Assembly: GCA_948956705.1 (NCBI GenBank)
Contig: CARCZS010000002.1
Location: 1 to 64,000 of the forward strand
Length of the DNA: 64,000 bases
Direction: 5' to 3'
Source: an uncultured Phocaeicola sp.
GTDB taxonomy: Bacteria > Bacteroidota > Bacteroidia > Bacteroidales > Bacteroidaceae
The stretch's first letter is position 1; each line of letters opens with the position of its first letter. Below are positions 45,621-55,307 of this stretch, in pieces. A program made the translations under genes and the position numbers. The notes under the pieces were generated by a model. That model worked only from the letters and a program-made list of their open reading frames with translations, did no database searches and had not been told where the DNA came from.

Positions 45621-48600
45621 TTAGAATTTTAAAGTTAAGCCCAAAGTATAAGTTGACATAGTCGGATAATATTGTCCATTGTTGTTCGTGTTTTCAGGAT
45701 CCCACCCTTTACGATAACTTTTGAAAGTCAAAGGGTTATCCAAAGATACATAAAAACGTAAACCGCTTGAACCAAACTTCTTAGCTATATGATCGGGCAA
45801 TGTATAACCTAACTGAACATTACGCACTTTCAAATAAGAAGCATCCAATACCCAGAAATCAGAAGCTAACGTATTATTACTGCCTGCATTAGACATAACC
45901 TCCAGACGAGGATATTCCGGATAACGGTTGTCTTGCTGCACATTCCAGCAATTCTCCATTTGCCATTTCTGGATATTACCTTCCTGATAGAATGCATGAC
46001 CTGCATAAACAGACAGCATACCTTTCACTTTAGCAACTCCCTGAAGCAATACGCTGAAGTCAAAACCTTTATATTCTCCGCCAAAATTCAAACCGAAAGT
46101 GCATTTAGGTATACGGGAACCCAAGAACACCTTGTCATCCGGTGTCACCTTGCCATCACCGGTGGTATCGATATAACGAATATCTCCGGCTTTAGAACCT
46201 TTGGCTATCGCAGTCTGATCATACCAATCACCTACTTCATCGTCGGTCAGGAATACTCCGTCCGTCTTATAACCATAGAACATCTGCATCGGATAACCGA
46301 TAAACAAATCACTACCATTACCTACCATACCATTATTCTGGGTCACATTTCCCATACCCAATGTCAATACCTTATTGTCGATGATAGAGAAATTACCATT
46401 AATATGGTAATGGAACTTACCAATTGTATTTTGATGACCTATTTCAAACTCCCAACCTTTATTTTCCAACTCACCGGTATTTACCTGCGATACGCTTAAT
46501 CCGAAGATAGAAGAGTAACTTGCAGCCGGCTTATACAATACATCCGTAGTCTTACGATAGAAATAAGAAGCATTAAATGTCAACTTATTATTGAAGAATG
46601 CTGTTTCGATACCGACATCGGTCGTACGAGTACGCTCCCACTTCAAAGCCGGATCTACATAGGTAGTAACAGCTGCTCCCTGTGTATATACTCCACCAAA
46701 TACGTAGTTCTGTGCCTGGCCTAAAGAGTATACTGACTGATAAGGATAGTTACCGATATTATTGTTACCCAATACACCATAAGAAGCTTTCAGCTTCAAA
46801 TTATTGATGAAAGACAGGTTTTCATTCTCTTTCCAGAACTTTTCTTCAGAGATACGCCATCCGGCAGCCACTGAAGGAAAGAAACCATATTTGCTGTCTG
46901 TCGGGAAACGAGAAGAACCATCATAACGCATCGTGGCTTCGAATAAATAACGTTGGTCATAATTATAAGTCAAACGACCGAATACAGACTGTATAGCCCA
47001 GTCGTAACCGCCACCGCCATTTGTCTGTCCATCTGCACCACCGGCATTCAGGAAAGGCACGTCATCAGAGGGGAAGTTATTACGGTTGCCCGATAAAGTA
47101 CGCTGACCTTCGTCTTCCCAAGTATATCCTACCAATGCAGCAAGATTATGTTTACCAAAAGACTTATTATAATCAGCTACAGCCTGGAAAGTCTTATAGA
47201 CTGTCCGTTTCATTTCATCCGACAAAGTAGAAGGACCTGTGCTCTTACCACCGGTGAGAATCAAATCGCAGCGGTAATTACGAACATGGCTCAAAGTATA
47301 ATTATAACCTCCTATTACCTTCAGAGTCAACCCATCGATTGGCTGATAAGACAATTCTATATTATTCTTAAACTTATCAAAGTCTTCACGATAGGAAGAA
47401 GCACAGTCTACCCATGCCACCGGAGTTCCTTGCAACTTAGGTCCTAGACCGACTTCGCCATTCTGTAGATAGCTGGGAGTCATACCCGGGAAACGAACTG
47501 CATTGGCAATGATACCCTTGAAACCACCAGTATCCAAGATACCCGGTGTAGAAGGTTCGTGGCGGTCGGAAGTCACACCGCTCAGACGAACTTGCAACTT
47601 CAAGTTCTTAGCTAGCTCTGCACTGAGGTTTACACGGCCATTGTAACGGTTATAATAGTTGTTATCCAACAAACCATTTTGGCGCAAATAGCCCAGCGAT
47701 ACCATATATTGTACCTTTTCCGTACCACCGCTTACACTTAACTCGTGCTTGGTTTGCAGTGCATGACCACCCAAAAGGTCATCAAGATACATTTCATCAG
47801 CATAATTATCAGGATCAGAGCCATCACGATACTTCTGAATCATTTCAGGTGTATACGTTTCTGTACCAATCGCTTTATTATAGAATTCTGCATATTCATA
47901 AGAATGAGCCAGTTCCGGCAATTCAGTAGCTTGACTCATACCCACCGAACCATTATAAATAATACGAGCTTTACCTTCTTTTCCTTTCTTGGTTGTTACC
48001 AAAATAACACCATTGGCTGCACGAGAACCATAAATAGCGGCGGAAGAGGCATCCTTCAGAACTGAAATATTATCAATATCAGCCGGAGTCAAATCACTCA
48101 AAGAACCAGGAAGTCCATCCACCAAGACCAAAGGATTGGGAGTCGCTCCAAATGAACCGACACCGCGGATACGAATGGTACCGGCATCCTGGCCCGGATT
48201 ACCGCTTTCCTGTGTAATGGTAACACCCGACATCTGACCGGTCAACATATTAGAAACGTCAGGCACTGCACGAGATTCCAGTGCTTTGCTGTCCACTGAT
48301 GCAATAGAGCCAATCACATTAACTTTCTTTTGTGAGCCGTAACCTACAACCACTACTTCGTCTAATGTTTCTGTATCTTCTTTCAGAATAATATTAAGGA
48401 AAGATTTATTTCCTACCGGAACATCCTGAGTATTATAACCAATATAAGAAACTTGCAAAGTAGCATTGCCCGGAACGGACAAATCAAAATTACCTTCCAC
48501 ATCTGTAATACTTCCTACAGTGGCATCTCCTTTCAAGATTACATTGGCGCCAATAATCGGTTCTCCGGCAGAATCTTTAATGGTACCCTTGATTTTCTTA

Positions 48601-48917
48601 ACCTTCTTATCATCTTTCAAAGTGATGACAATATAGTTGTCATTCACTTGATAGACACAATTTGTTCCTTTTAGCAAATCTGACAGGATTTGCAATACAT
48701 CCTGATTCTTTTGATTCAGAACAACTTGTTTATTGACATCCAGTTGCGAAGTGTTATAAGCAATCTTATACTTCGAAACCGATTCAATTTTCTCAAACGC
48801 TTGCTTTAAAGAAAGGTGTTCCCCATTGAAGGAAACTTTCTGTGCATTGACAGAGAGGCTACCGGCCAGAAATAAGCCTACGCCAAGCCCCAACACTCGA
48901 ATAAATTTCTTGTTCAT
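45621..48917 (-). CDS. SusC/RagA-family TonB-linked transporter with STN domain
   Basis: A 1098-aa outer-membrane transporter. After the signal peptide there is an STN domain (about 30-100, FNGEHLSLKQAFEKIESVSKY), a carboxypeptidase-regulatory-like domain (110-185), a TonB-box region (EVVVVGYGSQKK), a plug with AAIYGSRAANGVILVTTKKG, and a long 22-strand barrel ending with a Phe (LGLTLKF). The STN domain is the part that signals to FecR-type anti-sigma factors, matching the neighbouring FecR/sigma genes. It imports oligosaccharides with its SusD partner. Confidence 0.95.
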   Translation of the reverse strand: MNKKFIRVLGLGVGLFLAGSLSVNAQKVSFNGEHLSLKQAFEKIESVSKYKIAYNTSQLDVNKQVVLNQKNQDVLQILSDLLKGTNCVYQVNDNYIVITLKDDKKVKKIKGTIKDSAGEPIIGANVILKGDATVGSITDVEGNFDLSVPGNATLQVSYIGYNTQDVPVGNKSFLNIILKEDTETLDEVVVVGYGSQKKVNVIGSIASVDSKALESRAVPDVSNMLTGQMSGVTITQESGNPGQDAGTIRIRGVGSFGATPNPLVLVDGLPGSLSDLTPADIDNISVLKDASSAAIYGSRAANGVILVTTKKGKEGKARIIYNGSVGMSQATELPELAHSYEYAEFYNKAIGTETYTPEMIQKYRDGSDPDNYADEMYLDDLLGGHALQTKHELSVSGGTEKVQYMVSLGYLRQNGLLDNNYYNRYNGRVNLSAELAKNLKLQVRLSGVTSDRHEPSTPGILDTGGFKGIIANAVRFPGMTPSYLQNGEVGLGPKLQGTPVAWVDCASSYREDFDKFKNNIELSYQPIDGLTLKVIGGYNYTLSHVRNYRCDLILTGGKSTGPSTLSDEMKRTVYKTFQAVADYNKSFGKHNLAALVGYTWEDEGQRTLSGNRNNFPSDDVPFLNAGGADGQTNGGGGYDWAIQSVFGRLTYNYDQRYLFEATMRYDGSSRFPTDSKYGFFPSVAAGWRISEEKFWKENENLSFINNLKLKASYGVLGNNNIGNYPYQSVYSLGQAQNYVFGGVYTQGAAVTTYVDPALKWERTRTTDVGIETAFFNNKLTFNASYFYRKTTDVLYKPAASYSSIFGLSVSQVNTGELENKGWEFEIGHQNTIGKFHYHINGNFSIIDNKVLTLGMGNVTQNNGMVGNGSDLFIGYPMQMFYGYKTDGVFLTDDEVGDWYDQTAIAKGSKAGDIRYIDTTGDGKVTPDDKVFLGSRIPKCTFGLNFGGEYKGFDFSVLLQGVAKVKGMLSVYAGHAFYQEGNIQKWQMENCWNVQQDNRYPEYPRLEVMSNAGSNNTLASDFWVLDASYLKVRNVQLGYTLPDHIAKKFGSSGLRFYVSLDNPLTFKSYRKGWDPENTNNNGQYYPTMSTYTLGLTLKF

Positions 48918-48970
48918 TTCATATTAGATTTATTAACAACATAAGGTGTACGTACATAAGGAAGACAGCT

Positions 48971-49013
48971 TAAATAAATACTACACCCAAAGCCACGATG
49001 TTAATAAATACTA
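48971..49013. repeat. Direct repeat upstream of the SusC-like gene
   Basis: AATAAATACTA occurs at 48973-48983 and 49003-49013, 30 bases apart, in the short gap between fecR-type and susC-like genes. This may belong to an ECF-sigma-dependent promoter, but I see no defined -35/-10 pair. Confidence 0.35.
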
Positions 49014-49018
49014 ATATG

Positions 49019-50059
49019 CTATCTTAAGTAGATGCTCTTGCCAACAATTTCATATTCTATGCCGGGAACCAATATCTTAATAATTTGAAGTACTTGTTCC
49101 AACGACTCATTCCTATTAAAATGAACTCTCAGACTTTGATTCTGGTAAATGGATGTACGCACATGGAATTTCACGCCATACACACGCTCCAAGGTATGAA
49201 GAACATCATTAAACGGTACATTACCAAAGAATAACCCTCCCATACGCCAGTCGGAGTGGGAAACTGCATTCACTTTATGTTGCTGTACTTCCCCTGTGGA
49301 GGGAGTATATATCAGTTGGTCATTGGGCTCCAGGAAATACTCTCCCGACTGCTTATTCACCTTCACCTGTAGCCTGCCGGTCTCCAACGTAGCCATTATC
49401 TGATTGTTGTCCGGATAAGCCGAAATATTGAATGTAGTGCCAAGCACTTTCAATTCCAAATGATTGGTAGTAACGATGAAAGGGTGTTCTTTGTCTTTTG
49501 AGACTTCAAAGAAACCTTCTCCCGCAATATAAACATTACGAGACTCGGATATGAAACTAGAAGGATATACCAACAAAGTACCGGCATTGAGCCAAACCCT
49601 ACTTCCATCGGGAAGAACCACTTCTTCGCGTGTTCCCATGGCTGCATAACGCTGCATATAAGTCACTTCCGACAAAGTCTCCTTCACATGCTCCTTTGCA
49701 GAATAATAATAATATGCGGAAAGACACATCATAATAAAAGGAATAGTCCAAATGGCAGCTACCCTCCCCCAATTTATTCTTTTCTCAATTCTTACATGTT
49801 CCTGTCCTGCTAATCCGACAGTCTCCCGTTCTTTTTTAAATCCTAAAGACGTCTCCAAATTATAAAAAGCCTTCTCTATTTTTTCATCAGAGCAAGAAGC
49901 ACCGTCCAGTTCATCCCAGATTCGTGACACAGCTTCTTCCCTCGCTTTATCTTCCACAGGAAAAACCATACGATTATAAACACGTTCTGTTATCTCATCA
50001 GAAACTTCATGATGAAAGAAAAAGTCTATTATCTTATGTATATAGTTATTCATTTTCAC
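49019..50059 (-). CDS. FecR-family anti-sigma factor
   Basis: A 346-aa inner-membrane protein. The cytoplasmic N-terminus (about 1-95) would hold the sigma factor, one membrane helix follows (WGRVAAIWTIPFIMMCLSAYYYY), and a periplasmic FecR domain (EEVVLPDGSRVWLNAGTLLVYP, GEGFFEVSKDKEHPFIV, LGTTFNISAY) with the C-terminal DUF4974-type end (NVPFNDVLHTLERVYGVKFHV). It senses the STN domain of the SusC-like transporter. Start may be the ATG at 50053. It lies 38 bases after the sigma gene. Confidence 0.93.
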   Translation of the reverse strand: MKMNNYIHKIIDFFFHHEVSDEITERVYNRMVFPVEDKAREEAVSRIWDELDGASCSDEKIEKAFYNLETSLGFKKERETVGLAGQEHVRIEKRINWGRVAAIWTIPFIMMCLSAYYYYSAKEHVKETLSEVTYMQRYAAMGTREEVVLPDGSRVWLNAGTLLVYPSSFISESRNVYIAGEGFFEVSKDKEHPFIVTTNHLELKVLGTTFNISAYPDNNQIMATLETGRLQVKVNKQSGEYFLEPNDQLIYTPSTGEVQQHKVNAVSHSDWRMGGLFFGNVPFNDVLHTLERVYGVKFHVRTSIYQNQSLRVHFNRNESLEQVLQIIKILVPGIEYEIVGKSIYLR

Positions 50060-50097
50060 ATTTTATATAAAAAAGACAGTTCGATTTCATGTTACAC

Positions 50098-50658
50098 CTA
50101 AACAGGTAGTATTAAATAAACTAAAATAGAAAGAGCTAAGGCGTCTCTAAGTTCATTTAAAGCAATATTCAAATGGTTTTCCACTGTTTTTTTCTGTATT
50201 CCCAGTTTTTCTGCTATTTGTTCGTTAGAAAGTCCCTCTATTCGACTTAATTGATATATCATTTTCCTTTTAGGGGGCATCTCACTCACTACCATATCAA
50301 TTAATAATTGCAGGTCTTTCGCTATCAATTCATCATGGGGAGTACATCCATCAGAAATCTCGGGAATATTATCTTCACTCGTAAACCGGGATACGTTTTT
50401 AGTTGTAATATAATTGAAGACAGTATATTTGGTAAGCATGAACAAATAAGAATCAAAATGATGTACCTTGTGAAAAATCGCTCTTTTATTCCATAGTTTT
50501 ATAAAGACAATCTGAGCCAAATCCTCAGAATCATCCAAGTCTTTTATAAATCCTCGTATAAAAGCATATACCTTAGGATAAAACAGCTTGAATATCTTAT
50601 GAAAGGCTTCATGGCTGCCAGAGGCAAATTCTCCTACAACTTCCGGTCCTACAATCAT
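50098..50658 (-). CDS. ECF RNA polymerase sigma factor
   Basis: A 186-aa sigma-70 family factor of the Bacteroidetes FecI-like type. Region 2 is DSEDLAQIVFIKLWNKR with FDSYLFMLTKYTVFNYI; region 4 is LSRIEGLSNEQIAEKLGIQKKTVENHLNIALNEL. It is adjacent to its FecR anti-sigma gene and is expected to activate the SusC/SusD/sulfatase genes when substrate is bound. The C-terminus ends in a short hydrophobic tail (LALSILVYLILPV), which is a little unusual. Confidence 0.94.
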   Translation of the reverse strand: MIVGPEVVGEFASGSHEAFHKIFKLFYPKVYAFIRGFIKDLDDSEDLAQIVFIKLWNKRAIFHKVHHFDSYLFMLTKYTVFNYITTKNVSRFTSEDNIPEISDGCTPHDELIAKDLQLLIDMVVSEMPPKRKMIYQLSRIEGLSNEQIAEKLGIQKKTVENHLNIALNELRDALALSILVYLILPV

Positions 50659-50871
50659 TTATTGAGATTAATTCAAATGAAACGGTGTAAATGTAGGCAA
50701 TTTATTAGAGAATACCAAAAATAGATTCTAAAAGTGCAATTTTAGTTTATAGAAATAAAGAAGTACAAAACAGGCTTTGTTATATCAAAACTACAACGCA
50801 ACTGTCACATCACCTTCTATATTCGGACGGAAACATACCGCCCGAATACAGACAATAATCGGAAAGGAGAA

Positions 50872-51528
50872 TCAGTCAATAAATCTCACCTTTGAAGCAT
50901 CGCGGAGCTTAGCAGCCGGAGCCTCATCGGGATAGCCGAAAGCAATGGCATACAATAGCTCATATCCGTCCGGAAAATCCAGTTTCTTTAGATAATCGGC
51001 AGCCGCAGGAGACTTCATAAAACGGACAGGGCCACCTAAACAGCAACTTCCTATGCCCATAGATTGAGCTGTAAGAATCATATTGGCCCCTAGAAGTCCA
51101 CAGTCCACTTGAGACATATCATACTGAGGATTATAAGCAATAAAAGCAACGGTAGGGGCATTATTGAACATATTCTTAAATCCGACGCGTTCGGCAGCCT
51201 TGGGATTTTCTTTCTTGAAGATTTCGGTCAACTCATTAATAAAATCCTGATTATCTACCACACGCACTTCCCATGATTGTTTATTCATTCCATTGGGAGC
51301 ATGAATGCCACAGTCCAAAATGGTTTGCATTTTATCCCGCTCCACAGCTTCCGGTTTATACTTCCGAATACTACGGCGCGCCATAATCGTTTCAATAACA
51401 GGATTACCTTGATCTTTAACAATGCTATCGGATACTCCGACCTCTTTTTGTGAAGACTGCGACGTACAGCCACACAATGCCAGAGTAAACAATCCGGCAC
51501 CTAATAAAAGAACACTTAGTGATTTCAT
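50872..51528 (-). CDS. Nitroreductase-family lipoprotein
   Basis: A 218-aa nitroreductase-fold FMN enzyme: IMARRSIRKYKPEAVERDK, HAPNGMNKQSWEVRVV, a middle APTVAFIAYN and the C-terminal GIGSCCLGG and AIAFGYPDE. It has a lipoprotein signal peptide (CGCTS near residues 19-23), which is unusual for this mostly cytoplasmic family and puts it in the periplasm or outer membrane. Its electron donor there is unclear, since NAD(P)H is not expected. It seems to be a single-gene transcript. Confidence 0.85.
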   Translation of the reverse strand: MKSLSVLLLGAGLFTLALCGCTSQSSQKEVGVSDSIVKDQGNPVIETIMARRSIRKYKPEAVERDKMQTILDCGIHAPNGMNKQSWEVRVVDNQDFINELTEIFKKENPKAAERVGFKNMFNNAPTVAFIAYNPQYDMSQVDCGLLGANMILTAQSMGIGSCCLGGPVRFMKSPAAADYLKKLDFPDGYELLYAIAFGYPDEAPAAKLRDASKVRFID

Positions 51529-51576
51529 TTACTTTCATATTTTTGATTTGCAACAAATCTAGTTATTTTCAAGCAT

Positions 51577-51612
51577 AAAAAAAAGTGGCTCCTTATTCAG
51601 GAACCACTTTTT
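51577..51612 (-). terminator. pckA terminator
   Basis: AAAAGTGG-c-TCC with GGA-a-CCACTTTT, preceded by a run of A (T on the minus-strand transcript), just after pckA. Confidence 0.8.
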
Positions 51613-51637
51613 ATATGTTAAATCTGTAAAATTCAGA

Positions 51638-53245
51638 TTACAATTTCGGACCGGCAGCAACCAACTTCTTACCAGCTTCGTTACCAGTGAACTTAGCGAA
51701 GTTCTTGATGAAACGACCAGCCAAGTCTTTTGCTTTTTCGTCCCACTGAGCAGCGTCAGCGTATGTATCGCGAGGATCAAGAATCTTCGAATCAACACCC
51801 GGCAATTCTGTAGGAACAACAAAGTCGAAGAAAGGAATAACCTTAGTAGGAGCCTTGTCGATAGAACCATCCAAGATAGCGTCGATGATACCACGAGTAT
51901 CGCGGATAGAGATACGCTTGCCAGTACCGTTCCAACCTGTGTTAACCAAGTATGCCTTAGCACCAACCTTTTCCATCTTCTTAACCAATTCTTCAGCATA
52001 TTTAGTAGGATGCAAGCTCAAGAAAGCAGCACCGAAGCAAGCTGAGAATGTAGGAGTCGGTTCAGTGATACCACGTTCTGTACCAGCCAATTTAGCTGTA
52101 AATCCAGACAAGAAGTAGTACTGAGCTTGTTCAGGGTTCAAGATAGATACCGGAGGCAATACGCCGAATGCGTCAGCCGACAAGAAAATCACCTGATGAG
52201 CGTGAGGACCTTTAGAGATCGGCTTAACGATGTTTTCAATGTGGTAGATAGGATAAGATACACGAGTGTTTTCTGTAGTACTCTTATCTGTGAAGTCAAT
52301 CTTACCGTCAGCAGCTACAGTTACGTTTTCCAGCAAAGCGTCACGTTTGATAGCAGCGTAGATATCGGGTTCGCTTTCTTTATCCAGGTTGATAACCTTA
52401 GCGTAGCAACCACCTTCGTAGTTGAATACACCTTCGTCGTCCCATCCGTGTTCGTCATCACCGATCAACTTACGTTTCGGGTCAGTAGACAAAGTAGTCT
52501 TACCTGTACCAGACAAACCGAAGAAGATAGCAGAGTCAGTGCCTTCCATGTTAGTGTTGGCAGAACAGTGCATAGAAGCGATACCACGAAGCGGGTTCAG
52601 GTAGTTCATGATAGAGAAGATACCTTTCTTCATTTCACCACCGTACCAAGTATTCAGGATAACTTGTTCTTTAGTCTTCAAGTTGAAAACTGTAGCTGTT
52701 TCAGAGTTCAAGCCCAGTTCCTTGAAGTTTTCAACTTTTGCCTTGGCAGCGTTGAATGATACGAAATCAGGTTCTCCGTAAGCTTCCAGTTCTTCAGCAG
52801 TCGGGCGGATGAACATGTTAGTTACGAAGTGAGCCTGCCAAGCTACTTCCATGATGAAACGTACTTTCAAGCGAGTTGCAGCATTAGCACCACAGAAAGT
52901 ATCAACAACGAACAAACGTTTGCCGCTCAATTCTTTAACTGCTTTAGCTTTCAGGTCAGCCCAAGCTTCTTCAGAGCAAGGTTTGTTATCGTTTTTGTAT
53001 TCGTCAGAAGTCCACCATACTGAATCTTCAGAAGCTTCATTCTTAACGAAGAATTTATCTTTAGGAGAACGACCTGTATAGATACCGGTCATTACGTTTA
53101 CAGCACCCAGTTCAGTTACCTGTCCTTTTTCGAAACCTTCCAACTCAGGTTTAGTTTCTTCAGCGAAAAGTACATCATAAGAAGGATTGTGGAGAATTTC
53201 CTTCACGTCGGTAATACCGTACTTGCTTAAATCTAAATTTGCCAT
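51638..53245 (-). CDS. pckA: Phosphoenolpyruvate carboxykinase (ATP)
   Basis: Interconverts oxaloacetate and PEP; in Bacteroides it works mainly toward oxaloacetate in the succinate/propionate fermentation. The 535-aa protein has the P-loop kinase motif [11 protein letters not shown] near residue 245, the metal-binding [17 protein letters not shown] near 265, and [15 protein letters not shown]. Codon choice is strongly restricted, as in highly expressed genes. The leader has a small hairpin at 53308-53323, and the gene ends at an intrinsic terminator. Confidence 0.97.
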   Translation of the reverse strand: MANLDLSKYGITDVKEILHNPSYDVLFAEETKPELEGFEKGQVTELGAVNVMTGIYTGRSPKDKFFVKNEASEDSVWWTSDEYKNDNKPCSEEAWADLKAKAVKELSGKRLFVVDTFCGANAATRLKVRFIMEVAWQAHFVTNMFIRPTAEELEAYGEPDFVSFNAAKAKVENFKELGLNSETATVFNLKTKEQVILNTWYGGEMKKGIFSIMNYLNPLRGIASMHCSANTNMEGTDSAIFFGLSGTGKTTLSTDPKRKLIGDDEHGWDDEGVFNYEGGCYAKVINLDKESEPDIYAAIKRDALLENVTVAADGKIDFTDKSTTENTRVSYPIYHIENIVKPISKGPHAHQVIFLSADAFGVLPPVSILNPEQAQYYFLSGFTAKLAGTERGITEPTPTFSACFGAAFLSLHPTKYAEELVKKMEKVGAKAYLVNTGWNGTGKRISIRDTRGIIDAILDGSIDKAPTKVIPFFDFVVPTELPGVDSKILDPRDTYADAAQWDEKAKDLAGRFIKNFAKFTGNEAGKKLVAAGPKL

Positions 53246-53341
53246 TTTTAAATGATTTAAATTGGTTAATTGTATAATGTTATTTTTACTCTCTATTTTG
53301 GGAGAAGATGTTTTTCAACATCCCCTTGTCTAAGGCGCTAC

Positions 53342-53349
53342 AAAATTAG
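53342..53349 (-). promoter_or_regulatory. pckA promoter -7 box
   Basis: TAATTTTG on the minus strand, 96 bases upstream of pckA, leaving a leader with the hairpin GATGTTTTTCAACATC (53308-53323). Confidence 0.5.
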
Positions 53350-53505
53350 TGCTTTATTTTAAAAAAAAGAAGTTATTAGAGAAAAATTTCCGTAATAGTG
53401 AAAGATTTATATTTGTGTAACAAAAATGCAATTTACACTTTACAAATATGGAATTTATTTTGTTTCTTTGCAGGTCAGAGTCAATAATATAACAATAGTA
53501 TAGAT

Positions 53506-54165
53506 ATGAAAATCATCAATCTCAGTGAAGGCAATTCTCTCCTGAACCAATACGTGGCAGAATTGCGTGATGTACAGGTTCAGAACGACCGTATGCGCTT
53601 CCGCAGAAATATCGAAAGAATAGGGGAAATCATGGCATACGAAATGAGTAAAGCACTAACCTATTCTGTCAAGCAAGTACAGACACCACTGGGAACTGCC
53701 ACGGCCAGTACGCATGATGACAAAATAGTGATTGCCACCGTATTCCGTGCCGGACTGCCACTGCACACCGGTTTCTTGAATATGTTCGATCATGCCGACA
53801 ATGCTTTCGTTTCCGCGTTCCGTTTCTACAAGGATGACGAACACCGCATCGTAGATGTACATATCGAATACATCGCCGCCCCCTCTCTGAATGACAAGAC
53901 TTTGCTTTTAGTCGACCCAATGCTTGCCACCGGCGAAAGCATGGAGCTTGCCTGGAAAGCTTTACTGACGAAAGGCAAACCCGCCCAATTACAGATGGCC
54001 TGTGTCATTGCCAGCCAACAGGGAGTGGAGCACATGGCGGAACTCTTTCCAAGTGACGATATCACGCTATGGTGCGCCGCTATCGATCCGGTTTTGGACG
54101 AACACAAATACATCGTTCCGGGACTGGGAGATGCAGGCGACTTGTCTTTTGGCGAGAAGCTTTAG
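53506..54165 (+). CDS. upp: Uracil phosphoribosyltransferase
   Basis: Salvages uracil to UMP with PRPP. The 219-aa protein has the PRPP-binding loop LLLVDPMLATGESM near residue 130 and the C-terminal uracil-binding IVPGLGDAGDLSFGEK. N-terminal RFRRNIERIGEIMAYEMSKAL is typical. It is divergent from pckA; a possible -7 box TTTCTTTG lies at 53463-53470. Confidence 0.95.
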   Translation: MKIINLSEGNSLLNQYVAELRDVQVQNDRMRFRRNIERIGEIMAYEMSKALTYSVKQVQTPLGTATASTHDDKIVIATVFRAGLPLHTGFLNMFDHADNAFVSAFRFYKDDEHRIVDVHIEYIAAPSLNDKTLLLVDPMLATGESMELAWKALLTKGKPAQLQMACVIASQQGVEHMAELFPSDDITLWCAAIDPVLDEHKYIVPGLGDAGDLSFGEKL

Positions 54166-54186
54166 CATCCAACAGTCATAAATAAC

Positions 54187-54234
54187 AAATGGTTAGTAAC
54201 CGGCAGTCTATTCGCTGCTTATTACTAACCATTT
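54187..54234. terminator. Bidirectional terminator between upp and korB
   Basis: Perfect 13-bp stem AAATGGTTAGTAA (54187-54199) with TTACTAACCATTT (54222-54234). Confidence 0.85.
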
Positions 54235-54279
54235 ATCTTTTCCGACGATATGTCAAAAGTAATTTCCGTTATCGGAAAT

Positions 54280-55284
54280 TTACTTCACTTCCCAAATATC
54301 ATTGGTCATCAGTAGTTCCTGGAAATTATAATATTTCTTTTTAGCTGAAACTTCCTCTATCTGTTCGTGAACCGCATCATCATAAGTAGGAGCTTCTACA
54401 TCACGGATGACACCTAATGCAATCGGGAAATCAGGGCCTTCCATCAAAGCCAATTTCAACTGCAACGTGTTGTCCATACAATGGGCATCGTGAATCAGAA
54501 TATCTTTTTCAGTGATACCATTCTCACCCAACTTCACCACTTTCAGCCCGAAACCTTCCTGCATCAATCCGAACTCCTTGTTCTCGCCAAACAACATCGG
54601 TTTGCCATGTTCCAGATAAATCGCATTCTTGGCACGACCTTCCTTATTGTACACAGATTCGTGTGTACCGTCATTGAATATCACACAGTTCTGAAGAATT
54701 TCGCAAACCGAAGCACCTTTATGGTTGGCAGCTGCCTTCAACACTTCCACTGTGCCGGGACCATCCGTTGCTACAGCACGGGCAAAGAAACGTCCGCGTG
54801 CGCCAAAGCATAATTCGGCAGGATGGAACGGGTCTTCCACTGTTCCGTAAGGAGAGGACTTGCTGACAAACCCACGGGGAGAAGTAGGAGAATACTGTCC
54901 CTTCGTCAAACCATAAATACGATTGTTCAGCAGAATCATATTCAAGTCGATATTACGGCGCACAGCGTGAATAAAATGGTTACCGCCGATAGCCAGACCG
55001 TCACCGTCACCTGAAATCTGCCAGACCGTAAGTTTCGGATTAACTACCTTGCAACCGGTAGAAATGGCCGCCGCACGACCATGAATCGTCTGCATGGCAT
55101 ACGTATTCATATAATAAGGCAAACGGCTGGAACAACCGATACCCGAGATAACTGCTGTATCATGAGGAGCAATTCCCAATTCAGCCATAGCTTTGTGCAA
55201 TGATGCCAAGAAGAAATGGTCACCGCAGCCCGGACACCAACGAGGCTGTCCTTTTTTAAAATCTTTTGCTGTATATTCGCTCAT
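54280..55284 (-). CDS. korB: 2-oxoglutarate:ferredoxin oxidoreductase, beta subunit
   Basis: The thiamine-diphosphate-binding subunit of a 2-oxoacid:ferredoxin oxidoreductase. The 334-aa protein begins with a CPGCGDH motif, has the TPP motif GDGDGLAIGGNH...NMILLNNRIYGLTKGQYSPTS, and conserved PTYDDAVHEQ near the end. It follows the alpha gene by 23 bases. The pairing and sequence favour 2-oxoglutarate, although other 2-oxoacids cannot be excluded. Confidence 0.9.
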   Translation of the reverse strand: MSEYTAKDFKKGQPRWCPGCGDHFFLASLHKAMAELGIAPHDTAVISGIGCSSRLPYYMNTYAMQTIHGRAAAISTGCKVVNPKLTVWQISGDGDGLAIGGNHFIHAVRRNIDLNMILLNNRIYGLTKGQYSPTSPRGFVSKSSPYGTVEDPFHPAELCFGARGRFFARAVATDGPGTVEVLKAAANHKGASVCEILQNCVIFNDGTHESVYNKEGRAKNAIYLEHGKPMLFGENKEFGLMQEGFGLKVVKLGENGITEKDILIHDAHCMDNTLQLKLALMEGPDFPIALGVIRDVEAPTYDDAVHEQIEEVSAKKKYYNFQELLMTNDIWEVK

Positions 55285-55307
55285 AGTTCTTACTTTCTTT
55301 ACGGTTA

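Noticed and set aside
51559..51999. 146-codon ORF overlapping the end of pckA on the same strand
   Set aside because: Alternative frame of a highly codon-biased gene; Leu/Ser-rich with no family resemblance, and it runs over the terminator.
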